NCBI GenBank assembly: GCA_017459565.1
Contig: JAFUCP010000063.1
Coordinates: 1 to 32,715, forward strand
Direction: 5' to 3'
Origin: Clostridia bacterium
GTDB lineage: Bacteria > Bacillota > Clostridia > Christensenellales > Aristaeellaceae
Length of the DNA: 32,715 bases
Positions 1 to 6,889 of the stretch are shown here, in pieces. A program made the translations under genes and the position numbers. Each line of letters opens with the position of its first letter. Position 1 is the first letter of the stretch. The notes under the pieces are model-generated. The model was not told the DNA's origin. It saw only the letters and a list, made by a program, of their open reading frames with translations, and did not search any database.

Positions 1-126
1 AGAAACGAGGTATTCAAGACTCTGAATCATGTCGTTGACAGGCTTTGCGAGACAATCTGCCGTTTATCTCTCGATTTAGTTAAAAGCATCACCGGTAGAC
101 AGTGGATTGAATGTTGCTATCTTAAT
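1..126 (+). CDS. 3' end of a possible plus-strand gene, truncated by the window edge
   Basis: Frame 1 is open from the first base to a TGA at 124-126, giving 41 residues that begin RNEVFKTLNHVVDRLCETIC and end in WIECCYLN. The composition looks protein-like but no family is recognised. It would converge on the end of the minus-strand phage early operon (last gene ends at 202). An open frame this short could be chance; sequence to the left of the window would decide. Confidence 0.3.
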
Positions 127-201
127 TGAGAATAGTATTAGTTGTCCCTTCTCCTTCTTGGGTTTCCTTTCCGCCTCCGGCTCCCGACATTGCTTCGGTT
201 C

Positions 202-405
202 TCAATCATTGATCTTCTCCCCCTCGTCCTCGGTGTACTCGTCACATTCCCCCGGCCAGCACTCCAGCCCAAGGGTGTCATACCGGTGCAGCGGGCACTC
301 GTCCATGTCCACCGGCGATTTGCCCGTGCATTTGCATCTTGCCTCGTCCGGCAAAACATAAATATCTACCGTGGCATCGGCACGAACTTTCAAGCATCCA
401 GCCAT
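202..405 (-). CDS. small cysteine-rich phage protein, 67 aa
   Basis: Last recognisable gene of the leftward early operon. The ATG at 405 is preceded by GGGAGG six bases upstream and starts 3 bases after the TAG of the DUF5131 gene; a longer frame starting inside that gene is not needed. The 67 residues carry six cysteines (positions 4, 24, 26, 37, 49 and 54), including a CKC pair, and a very acidic C-terminus. The cysteine spacing suggests metal binding, but no named family is recognised and no function can be given. A 23-codon Arg-rich frame (MIENRSNVG...) overlaps its stop and has a GGGGGAGA upstream, which may or may not be translated. Confidence 0.65.
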   Translation of the reverse strand: MAGCLKVRADATVDIYVLPDEARCKCTGKSPVDMDECPLHRYDTLGLECWPGECDEYTEDEGEKIND

Positions 406-407
406 GA

Positions 408-1331
408 CTATACCTCCCACGGGAATTCCTGCCGGAAGTCTGCCCCCATGATCCCGCGCAGGCTCTCCTTCATAAAAACAGGTTTCCCGGCTCTGTCGGC
501 ATATTCCACGATGTGCTCCACCCATTCCCGTTTACATACCGCTTTGCCCTTCCTGTTGCCGGTTTCTGCGCCGATGATAAGCCAGTCTCCGCCCGACGAT
601 CCGATATGCGCTCCGATGTCGTACAGCAGCGGCTCAAAGCTGACAAAACTGTTGCGAGGTTCGCCGTGCGCCACCTCCGGACAATCCTTGTAGCTGTCCT
701 TCCAGAACATACCAGGAAACCAGAAATCCCCCGCGTCATGTACCCTCTTGCCGTCGATCTCAAAGGTGGTCGGCCTGCCAGGTATCTTGTGCGGCCCATC
801 GTGCCCCGGCCAGTTGGAATGATCGTAGGTCGCGCCGAACCAGTAATTGTCCCCGCTCGGCAGCAGACCGGCGCGCTCCAGGTCGCAGTACCGGCCTGGG
901 TCTTTCGTCAGAAACAGATACCGATGCTGTGGGGCGGCTTCGCAGGCATCGAACACGGCCTTAATCCACTCGTCCGGCACCCACTCGCCGAATAAGTCCG
1001 CCATGCTGCACACAAAGATCGTGCGCGGCTTCTTCCAATGCTGCGGCTCCTCCAGCTTGTAGCGGTGGAAGGTCGGTAAAAAGCCCATGGGATAGGGCTG
1101 CTTTCGCCCGTTCGCCTCATAGGGCTTCACCAGCTCCAGCATCGTGTCCATTCCCTCGTCGCTGTCGTACTTCTTTGCGCCCTCCATGCCCGGATCGCCC
1201 AGCTTTGGAGCATACGGCAAGCCAAAGCGATTTGCTATTCCTCGCGCATAACAGTATTCGCACCCATGCAGGCAGCCCGTGACCGGGTTCCAGGTGGCGT
1301 CCGCCCAATCAATCCTCGTCTTGCTTCCCAT
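408..1331 (-). CDS. phage Gp37/Gp68 family protein (DUF5131), radical-SAM-like
   Basis: 307 aa. The N-terminal stretch with TWNPVTGC followed by GCEYCYA is the signature of the phage Gp37/Gp68 family (DUF5131); the three cysteines at residues 20, 24 and 27 (C-x3-C-x2-C) match the [4Fe-4S] cluster site of radical SAM enzymes. The motif IFVCSMADLFGEWVPDEW and the later FVSFEPLL and IIGAETG segments are also typical. Members are common in phages and mobile elements, but their substrate is not known. It starts at an ATG with AGGA 6 bases upstream, overlaps the end of the upstream Lar-like gene by 23 bp and runs 2 bp short of the next gene, so it belongs to the early operon. The family call is firm, the reaction unknown. 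Confidence 0.88.
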   Translation of the reverse strand: MGSKTRIDWADATWNPVTGCLHGCEYCYARGIANRFGLPYAPKLGDPGMEGAKKYDSDEGMDTMLELVKPYEANGRKQPYPMGFLPTFHRYKLEEPQHWKKPRTIFVCSMADLFGEWVPDEWIKAVFDACEAAPQHRYLFLTKDPGRYCDLERAGLLPSGDNYWFGATYDHSNWPGHDGPHKIPGRPTTFEIDGKRVHDAGDFWFPGMFWKDSYKDCPEVAHGEPRNSFVSFEPLLYDIGAHIGSSGGDWLIIGAETGNRKGKAVCKREWVEHIVEYADRAGKPVFMKESLRGIMGADFRQEFPWEV

Positions 1332-1707
1332 GTTTTTCCTCCCACAGTTTCTTAAAATGTTCGTCCTTCTTTCTTTCCCGCGCTACAAGATCAGCGTCCC
1401 GCGTATGCTGGTTCCATAGCTTTCCGGCCCTTGCAAATCCCTTTTTCCAGTCGCCTTGATCGAAGTGGAAAGCGTCGCCGGAACAGCTCATTTTCACACT
1501 GTAGTCGCCCGGTTCGCCCACGATCAGAGGGTGAGGATATTCCCCGCATATCGGGCACGGATTAAGCCGTTTGCAAAAAGCGACAATATCAGGTGTCGGC
1601 TTCGGGAATGTGTTGCGGCGCTCCCGGCGCTGTCTCTGTTTCTCTATGTCCTCTAATGTCAATTCCAGATGGTTCACCGTGTATGTAACCTGGCGTATCA
1701 TCCCCAT
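1309..1707 (-). CDS. Lar-like restriction alleviation protein (zinc ribbon)
   Basis: 132 aa. Residues about 48-100 read LNPCPICGEYP, then a beta-rich segment with a further cysteine (MSCSGDAFH), then ALWNQ-like KLWNQHTRD. This is the layout of Lar-type proteins (a CPxCG knuckle followed by WNxR), small phage proteins named after the Rac prophage protein that relieves type I restriction. Here the second CxxC is reduced to one cysteine, and the final motif is WNQH rather than WNRR, so it is a divergent member. The ATG at 1707 has GGAG eight bases upstream; a second in-frame ATG follows two codons later. It overlaps the DUF5131 gene by 23 bp, implying coupled translation. The N-terminal helix is charged (KQRQRRERR). 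Role in anti-restriction is inferred from family only. Confidence 0.6.
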   Translation of the reverse strand: MGMIRQVTYTVNHLELTLEDIEKQRQRRERRNTFPKPTPDIVAFCKRLNPCPICGEYPHPLIVGEPGDYSVKMSCSGDAFHFDQGDWKKGFARAGKLWNQHTRDADLVARERKKDEHFKKLWEEKHGKQDED

Positions 1708-1721
1708 GTTGTCGGTCTCCT

Positions 1722-2222
1722 TTAATCCTCCTCGTCGTGGATCGTCACGCCGATATGTCGCCCCAGAAAGTCAAGCCCTCGACGGGTTAGGTAGTAATAG
1801 GGCATCCCCCCTAACAGCTTCGGCTCCTGCTTCTCAACCATCCCCAGCACTCCGCTAAGATAGTCCAGATATTTGTTCGGCCCGGCCCAATGGTTCCGAT
1901 AGGGCTTGTAGAACAGCTTGCCGTGGCGCTTGTAGGGCTTGTGTTTCAACATATCCAGCCCGATCATGTGGCGCATATCGTCCAATGCGTTCTCCAATTT
2001 CCAGCCCTTATTTTTATAATCCATCTGGATTCCCATGTCATCGCCCATGTTACCCAGATAATTGCTGTATTCCTCGTCCATCTTGTCAAGTTGCCGCCGC
2101 GTCAGTGTGCAGCCGTCCTCCCCGTCCTTCCATGTAGTCATCTTTTCGGGTGGTGCTGGACAATCCGGGTAATCGCCCGCTTCGCTTTGCATCGGCAGAT
2201 ATGGACACCTGCTGCATTTCAT
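1722..2222 (-). CDS. phage protein of unknown function, 166 aa
   Basis: Starts at an ATG with a clear GGAGG eight bases upstream. The N-terminus MKCSRCPYLPM carries a CxxC and a third cysteine in DCPAPP, a possible small metal site. The middle is helical and charged, and the C-terminus (YYYLTRRGLDFLGRHIGVTI) resembles the end of a family of uncharacterised proteins in Clostridia phages, possibly a short winged-helix-like end. It sits 14 bp from the Lar-like gene and 13 bp from the upstream gene in the same operon. No function can be assigned. Confidence 0.7.
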   Translation of the reverse strand: MKCSRCPYLPMQSEAGDYPDCPAPPEKMTTWKDGEDGCTLTRRQLDKMDEEYSNYLGNMGDDMGIQMDYKNKGWKLENALDDMRHMIGLDMLKHKPYKRHGKLFYKPYRNHWAGPNKYLDYLSGVLGMVEKQEPKLLGGMPYYYLTRRGLDFLGRHIGVTIHDEED

Positions 2223-2235
2223 GGTGTTGGCCTCC

Positions 2236-2451
2236 TTATCTCGCTTCCGCCTCTCGGCGGCTATATTCCTTCCCGTACTCGCACAGGCCGCACTCTGCGC
2301 ACTTGATTGGCCCCAGGGCGCACAGCCTGTTTTTCAGCATGATCGTCGGCAGCTCCCGCGCCGTCTTAACCTGGTAATCGCTCTTGCGCTCCGGCAGGCG
2401 GCCCGGCGTGATAGCGTGAAATATAAGCGTCCCGTCTATGGTTCTAATCAT
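2236..2451 (-). CDS. small cysteine-containing phage protein, 71 aa
   Basis: Starts at ATG 2451, overlapping the stop of the zinc-ribbon gene by 8 bp, with GGGG seven bases upstream. The C-terminal half contains CAECGLCEYG, a cluster of three cysteines that could bind zinc or an iron-sulphur centre. Placement and overlap support it as a real gene of the early operon. No family recognised. Confidence 0.6.
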   Translation of the reverse strand: MIRTIDGTLIFHAITPGRLPERKSDYQVKTARELPTIMLKNRLCALGPIKCAECGLCEYGKEYSRREAEAR

Positions 2452-3136
2452 CGGCTCGCCCCTCGTCTTTCCACGGGTATCTGCTGTTCTTCCGAAGCGT
2501 CTTGATCTTCTTGTCGTAACACGCCTGGCACAGCTTTTTGCCCTCTATGGCCGGAGCGCGGTTGCACTGGAAACACTTGCCGTTGGCTCCACGGGGCGGT
2601 TTGCCTTGTTCAATCTTCTTCTTTGCGTTGCGCAGCCGATATTTCAGCCTGCAAGTGGCGCACATGGCCTTTGTCTCGTCCTCCCTCGGCCCGCCGCATT
2701 GAGAACACAACCCAGCCGCTTTCCATCTGGCCGTCCGCGCCTGACGCAGCTCCTTTTGGTGTTCATAGTTCCACCGCGCTTTCGCCTGCTTTGACTTCTT
2801 CGTGGCACATTGCAGGCAGTGGCATTTCCCGTTGACCGTCCGGCTGTCCTTCCTGCCGCAATCTACGCACAGATTTGCGGTCTTTCTCATCTTCGCCCAT
2901 TCTCGCTTGTTGGCGTTCTCCTGGTCGCGCTGCTCCTGTGTCATCACCTTGCGCTCCGGGCGGTGGTGCTTCGCGTTGCATACGGCGCATCTGGATCGTC
3001 CCGCCATGGTGAAGTCATCCACGCCGCCGCAGTTCACGCAGCGCCCCTCTACCAGCATTTTCATGTAGTGCCGCTTGTTGCGCGCCCGCTTTTCCGGCGA
3101 AGCCTTGTACAGCTTCACGCCGTTCTCAATTCGCAT
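2444..3136 (-). CDS. multi-zinc-ribbon phage protein, 230 aa
   Basis: A basic protein with four successive zinc knuckles: CVNCGG with CAVC, CVDCGR with CLQC, CSQCGG with CATC, and CFQCN with CQAC. Each has CxxC, about 13-20 residues, then CxxC, separated by Lys/Arg-rich helices such as KKSKQAKARWNYEHQKELR. This is how nucleic-acid-binding zinc-ribbon repeats look; a DNA or RNA binding role is inferred. The start is the ATG at 3136, with AGGGGGGA eight bases upstream, rather than a TTG two codons earlier. It overlaps the replication gene by 11 bp. I do not recognise a named family. Confidence 0.72.
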   Translation of the reverse strand: MRIENGVKLYKASPEKRARNKRHYMKMLVEGRCVNCGGVDDFTMAGRSRCAVCNAKHHRPERKVMTQEQRDQENANKREWAKMRKTANLCVDCGRKDSRTVNGKCHCLQCATKKSKQAKARWNYEHQKELRQARTARWKAAGLCSQCGGPREDETKAMCATCRLKYRLRNAKKKIEQGKPPRGANGKCFQCNRAPAIEGKKLCQACYDKKIKTLRKNSRYPWKDEGRADD

Positions 3137-4028
3137 CTGCAAAATCCCCCCTCGCCTCTCTCAAGTCCCGCAGGCTCCTGTGACCCTCGGATTCCCAGTC
3201 CTCCAGCAGAGTCTGCATGTACCCTAACGGACTTCCCAGGGGTTCCGTGTACCGGCTGTCCCGCCTCATGGTCCGCGATATGGCCTCGCCGATCAGATCG
3301 AGCGGGAACCTGTCGCTCCGCTCCATCTCGCGGATGACCGCCATCCCGCTGCCGAATAGCTGCTTGACCATCGGCTGATCCAGTACAGTGTCTATCCGCG
3401 CCAGCATGGCCGTCTCCTCCCTGCTCAATCGCCGCACCCTCGGCGGGTATTTGACGCCGCTCCTCGCGCGCGGGCGCGCGTCTGCGTCCACGGAAGGCTC
3501 CACAGAAGAAGGGTGATAAAGGTGAGCGTAATCCATCGCATGTGCGCCCGGTGGTATGGATATATTATTATTATATATATCTTCTTCATCCATCGTTCTT
3601 TCTGATTCTTCTTCCCGTCCCCCGGCATAACCCCCGCTTATTCCCCTGTTATAACCCCCTTTTATTCCCCTGTTATAACCCCCTTTTATTCCCCTGTTAT
3701 AACCCCCGATAAAACCGCAATTATCGCAGTTTTCGACAAGGCCCAGAGAAAAATAGCGGATTGCATAGGCGGGCGTCTGTTTCTTCCCGCCCTTGTAGTC
3801 GATCAGGCCGCGCTGAATCAGCTGCTGGCGCGCCGCAATGAGGCTGTTTTCCGTGCATCCTACCATTGAGCATAACCGGGTATTGGCAATCCGCACCTTC
3901 TCCGGGAACTCGCTCAAGTATGCCAAATACTGCAATTTGCGCATGACCTTGTATGCGGTTGCAGAGAGAGGGTTCCTGAACTCCCAATCATCCAAACCGT
4001 TAATCTCTGTGATGTAGTCAACATTCAT
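3126..4028 (-). CDS. phage replication initiator-like protein with N-terminal winged helix
   Basis: 300 aa. The N-terminus (MNVDYITEINGLDDWEF, NPLSATAYKVMRKL) is the typical opening of winged-helix replication initiators of Firmicute phages, followed by a recognition segment near residues 45-80 and AIRYF. Residues about 106-131 are three copies of the octapeptide GGYNRGIK (the last GGYNRGIS) and a degenerate one, then a linker, then a C-terminal helical domain (residues 190-300) like the helicase-loading end of such proteins. The ribosome binding site at ATG 4028 is poor. A strong AGGAAGGGAGAGG precedes an ATG at 4082 that opens an in-frame 11-codon leader ending in TAG at 4047-4049, suggesting reinitiation. 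The helicase-methyltransferase gene lies just upstream. Function inferred from layout and N-terminal similarity. Confidence 0.7.
   Translation of the reverse strand: MNVDYITEINGLDDWEFRNPLSATAYKVMRKLQYLAYLSEFPEKVRIANTRLCSMVGCTENSLIAARQQLIQRGLIDYKGGKKQTPAYAIRYFSLGLVENCDNCGFIGGYNRGIKGGYNRGIKGGYNRGISGGYAGGREEESERTMDEEDIYNNNISIPPGAHAMDYAHLYHPSSVEPSVDADARPRARSGVKYPPRVRRLSREETAMLARIDTVLDQPMVKQLFGSGMAVIREMERSDRFPLDLIGEAISRTMRRDSRYTEPLGSPLGYMQTLLEDWESEGHRSLRDLREARGDFADAN
3557..3710. other. candidate phage replication origin
   Basis: Next to the tandem repeats, positions 3559-3583 are an almost pure A/T tract (TATATTATTATTATATATAT) in an otherwise GC-rich gene. Repeats plus an AT-rich unwinding tract inside the initiator gene is the layout of the lambda origin inside gene O and of several Firmicute phage origins. 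This is inference from layout; binding has not been shown. Confidence 0.45.
3638..3709. repeat. three tandem 24-bp repeats inside the replication gene (possible iterons)
   Basis: Units at 3638-3661, 3662-3685 and 3686-3709; the first two are identical and the third differs in its last two bases. Each unit contains CCCCTGTTATAACCCCC, whose centre GTTATAAC is a palindrome. They encode GGYNRGIK in the minus-strand protein. A degenerate further copy lies at about 3620-3637. Exact DNA-level identity and the nearby AT-rich tract suggest binding sites rather than just protein repeats. Confidence 0.8.
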
Positions 4029-4046
4029 TTGCGTGTACCGCCATTT

Positions 4047-4082
4047 CTACAGCCTAAAACACCTTTCGATCCTCGTTGCCAT
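4047..4082 (-). CDS. possible 11-codon leader peptide upstream of the replication gene
   Basis: ATG at 4082 with AGGAAGGGAGAGG six bases upstream, reading MATRIERCFRL and then TAG. It is in the same frame as the replication gene, whose own ATG comes six codons after the stop. Could be a leader for translational coupling, or an N-terminal extension closed by an amber codon. Confidence 0.3.
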   Translation of the reverse strand: MATRIERCFRL

Positions 4083-4103
4083 GTTTGCCTCTCCCTTCCT
4101 GTG

Positions 4104-6635
4104 TCACTGTGCGATGCCGCCCAGCCCGATGAAGTCGAACAGCGTCGGCATACCCTGCTGCATGTCCGCGCCTTGCAGATAACCCACGCCGTCGCGGAAA
4201 TAATCCGTGTTCAACTCTATTCCGATGCCCTTCCGACCCTTCTTGACGGCCTCCGTTGGCACCGTCATGATCCCGCCGAACGGGTCGAGGATCGTGTCGC
4301 CCCGGTTGCTGTATCGGTCGATCAGCCTGTCCACGATGTCGATTTGCAGCGGGCAGACGTGCATCTGCTTTCGGCGCTGGCTCTGTGTGGTGTTGTAGGT
4401 CCGCATACGGTTTATATCGTCCCACACCTGATCGGTCCAGCTCGCCGGCGCAACCACCATGAACGTGGCCGGAAGCCGCCCTTCCGCGTCCATCTTCTTC
4501 GCCAGCGCCACATGCTCCTCATAGCTGTACACATTGCCCCGGCTGTAGGCCCGGTAAACCTTTTGCATCTGGTCTGTCGGTATCCTCCCAAGCTCTTCTT
4601 TTGTCACCAGCCTGTCCCCGCTGGAGCGCCAGAAGCCGTGCGCGTCGATCTGCCACTGGGCGCGGGTATATTCATCCTTTGATCGCGTCACCGGCTCGTC
4701 CGCGTAGGCTTTCGTTGTGTCAGTCGGCAGCTTGCGAAACAGCAGTATGTACTCCGGGCAGCCCACGCCCATCTTGCTTCCGTCCTTGCAACATTCCGTC
4801 CACCCCAGCCGGTAGGTCTGGTTGTTCTCGCGAACCACGTCTGTCACCACGGTTATCATGCCGAGCATCTGAAATCCGTGCCGCAGAACATGATGAATAA
4901 CATCCGCGTGAAATGCGTCCAGCGTCGGCATACCCGTCCCGGTCATGTTTCCATACAGAATTCGGTCCTTGACGTGGCAGGCGTACACGCGCCCGGGCTT
5001 CAATACCCGCAGCAGGTTCGGCGTCAAATAGTCCATCTGCTTGAAAAACTGCTCTTTGTCCTCGTTGTGCCCGAAGTCGGCATAGTTCGGAGAATACTCA
5101 AACAGGTTTCCGAACGGTATGGACGTGATGATCTCGTCCACGCTGTTGTCCGCCAGGCTCTTCGCGTTCGCCAGCTCCGCGACGCAATCGTTGTTGATGG
5201 CCCTATAACTGTTCCCCGTGACCTCCACTCTCTCCACTCCTATCGTCCGGCGCATGTCGTCAAAGCGCCGCGTGTTCTGTAAACCGTACCGGCGCACAAT
5301 CTCCGTCATCTGGGCCACCATCTCGTCGTGCTGCTTCCACTTGTGCAAAAGCGCCTTTTTGATCTCGGCCTCGCTCTCGGTGTAGATGATGTCGATGATC
5401 ACCTTCTCGGTCTGCAAAAAGCGATAAATGCGGTGGATCGCCTGAACAAAATCATTGAACTCATAGTCGATGCCCAGAAAGATCGCCCGGTGACAATGCC
5501 GCTGGAAGTTGCATCCCTGGCCGGATATGCTCTTCTTCGTCGCAAGCAGTCGGAATTTGCCGTCCGAGAAGTCGATCACCCGCTGCTCCCGCACGTCGTA
5601 CTCCTGTGAGCCGTACACCTCCACGGCCTCCGGGATCGCCCGCTTGATGGCACGCCGCTCAGCCTCCAAATCATGCCACAGTATGAAGTGCGCTTCCGGG
5701 TCGCTTCCAACGATCTCCAGCATCTTCGCCACGCGGTCGTCGATGGAATCCCGCTTTTCCTTCGCCGCGTCCTGCAAGCTGAAGGCTGCGTCCCGAATCA
5801 TCTTCACCTGGCCGTGTTTGTCCGTTCCCGCAGTGGAATTGTCCACGGGCAGGCAATGCCAGCGCACGTCCATCTCCGGCAGGGCATAGCCTGTGTCGTC
5901 GTAGCCCAGGTCGCTGGGCTTCTGGATGAACAGCGCCCAGCTGCTCACCCACAGCCAAAACTCACGCTCCATGCTCGGATATATCCTCGGCTGATGGGCC
6001 TTTGTGCTGTCCCGCTGAAAAAATCGATTCAGTACCTGCCCGGCGTCCATCACTTCCAACAATCCCGAATAGTGTACGATTTCCGTGTATCTGTTCGGGG
6101 AAGGCGTGGCAGTACATACCAGCTTGTAGGGTATGCCCTTTAGCAGTTTGTTGAACTCAATATTTGTTTTGCTCCCGCCATATCGAATACAGCTCGCCTC
6201 GTCCAGACTCACGCCACCGAACCGGCGCGGGTTGATATCGCCGTCGCGCACCCGCTCATAGTTCGTCAGCAGGATCGGCGCGTCCGTCGCCGCCGCTTCC
6301 GCGTCCGTTCGCACATACGGCGGCGCTTCCTTCCAGCCCAACAATCGGACCGCGTCGATCTGAAACTCCTGCTTCACGCCCAGCGGACAGACGATCAATA
6401 CCCTGGCGCCGGTACGTTCGTGTAGCAATCGCGCCCATTCAAGCTGCTGGGCCGTCTTCCCAAGGCCGAAGCTCTCAAACAGCGCCCGCCGCCCGCCGCG
6501 CAGCGCCCACAGCACCGCGTCCCGCTGGTGCGGCTTCAGCGCCGGGTTCACCGCCTCCGACTCCACCTCAAAGCCCGTCTCCCTGGCTATGTCGATTTTG
6601 GATTGCAGAAACTCCTGGTAATTCATTCTCCTCAT
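4104..6635 (-). CDS. fusion of SNF2-like helicase and beta-class DNA methyltransferase
   Basis: 843 aa, the largest phage gene here. N-terminal half: superfamily 2 helicase with LKPHQRDAV, Walker A FGLGKT (about residue 56-61), DEAS box (about 146), motif III CTATPSPN (about 174) and motif VI QAIHRIYRF (about 398). C-terminal half: DNA amino-methyltransferase with catalytic motif IV SIPF (about 505, usual form [DNS]PP[YFW]) before the SAM-binding motif I LDPFGG (about 783) and GIGIEL, the order of beta-class N4-cytosine or N6-adenine enzymes. Such fusions occur in Clostridia prophages. The first proline of motif IV is Ile here. The start is taken as ATG 6635, overlapping the stop of the XRE gene as ATGA, with GGGAGA upstream. 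It probably methylates phage DNA, perhaps coupled to translocation; target unknown. Confidence 0.85.
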   Translation of the reverse strand: MRRMNYQEFLQSKIDIARETGFEVESEAVNPALKPHQRDAVLWALRGGRRALFESFGLGKTAQQLEWARLLHERTGARVLIVCPLGVKQEFQIDAVRLLGWKEAPPYVRTDAEAAATDAPILLTNYERVRDGDINPRRFGGVSLDEASCIRYGGSKTNIEFNKLLKGIPYKLVCTATPSPNRYTEIVHYSGLLEVMDAGQVLNRFFQRDSTKAHQPRIYPSMEREFWLWVSSWALFIQKPSDLGYDDTGYALPEMDVRWHCLPVDNSTAGTDKHGQVKMIRDAAFSLQDAAKEKRDSIDDRVAKMLEIVGSDPEAHFILWHDLEAERRAIKRAIPEAVEVYGSQEYDVREQRVIDFSDGKFRLLATKKSISGQGCNFQRHCHRAIFLGIDYEFNDFVQAIHRIYRFLQTEKVIIDIIYTESEAEIKKALLHKWKQHDEMVAQMTEIVRRYGLQNTRRFDDMRRTIGVERVEVTGNSYRAINNDCVAELANAKSLADNSVDEIITSIPFGNLFEYSPNYADFGHNEDKEQFFKQMDYLTPNLLRVLKPGRVYACHVKDRILYGNMTGTGMPTLDAFHADVIHHVLRHGFQMLGMITVVTDVVRENNQTYRLGWTECCKDGSKMGVGCPEYILLFRKLPTDTTKAYADEPVTRSKDEYTRAQWQIDAHGFWRSSGDRLVTKEELGRIPTDQMQKVYRAYSRGNVYSYEEHVALAKKMDAEGRLPATFMVVAPASWTDQVWDDINRMRTYNTTQSQRRKQMHVCPLQIDIVDRLIDRYSNRGDTILDPFGGIMTVPTEAVKKGRKGIGIELNTDYFRDGVGYLQGADMQQGMPTLFDFIGLGGIAQ

Positions 6636-6889
6636 ATGGCTTTCTCTCCCTCGTGTTCCCGAAGCGCGCACAGCCAGTCGATGCTTACGTTCAGCGCATC
6701 GGCGATCAGCCTCAAATGCAGGGCGTTCGGGGTGCGCTTTGCCCGCGCGAATTTGGATATCAGGCTGTAGTGCAGCCCTGTGATCTGCGCCAGCTCATGC
6801 TGCGTCATCGCCCTCCTGTTGCGCTGGTTGTAGCAAAGCCCCTTCCGAAGCCTCGTGGCAAATACCTCCCTGAAATGCTGCTCATTCAT
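6632..6889 (-). CDS. XRE-family helix-turn-helix protein, 85 aa
   Basis: Contains MTQHELAQITGLHYSLISKF and a following KRTPNALHLRLIADALNVS segment, a standard Cro/C1 helix-turn-helix covering about residues 22-80. The ATG at 6889 has AGGTGG seven bases upstream and overlaps the end of the ORF6C gene by 8 bp; it overlaps the helicase-methyltransferase gene as ATGA. Likely a DNA-binding regulator acting later in the early programme. Target sites are not evident. Confidence 0.8.
   Translation of the reverse strand: MNEQHFREVFATRLRKGLCYNQRNRRAMTQHELAQITGLHYSLISKFARAKRTPNALHLRLIADALNVSIDWLCALREHEGEKAI

Noticed and set aside
3638..3709. Short CRISPR-like repeat array
   Set aside because: The 24-bp units are directly adjacent without spacers and are in frame inside a gene.
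4104..6635. Core of a BREX or DISARM defence system
   Set aside because: A single fused helicase-methyltransferase in a phage early operon without the other system genes; a phage modification enzyme explains it better.
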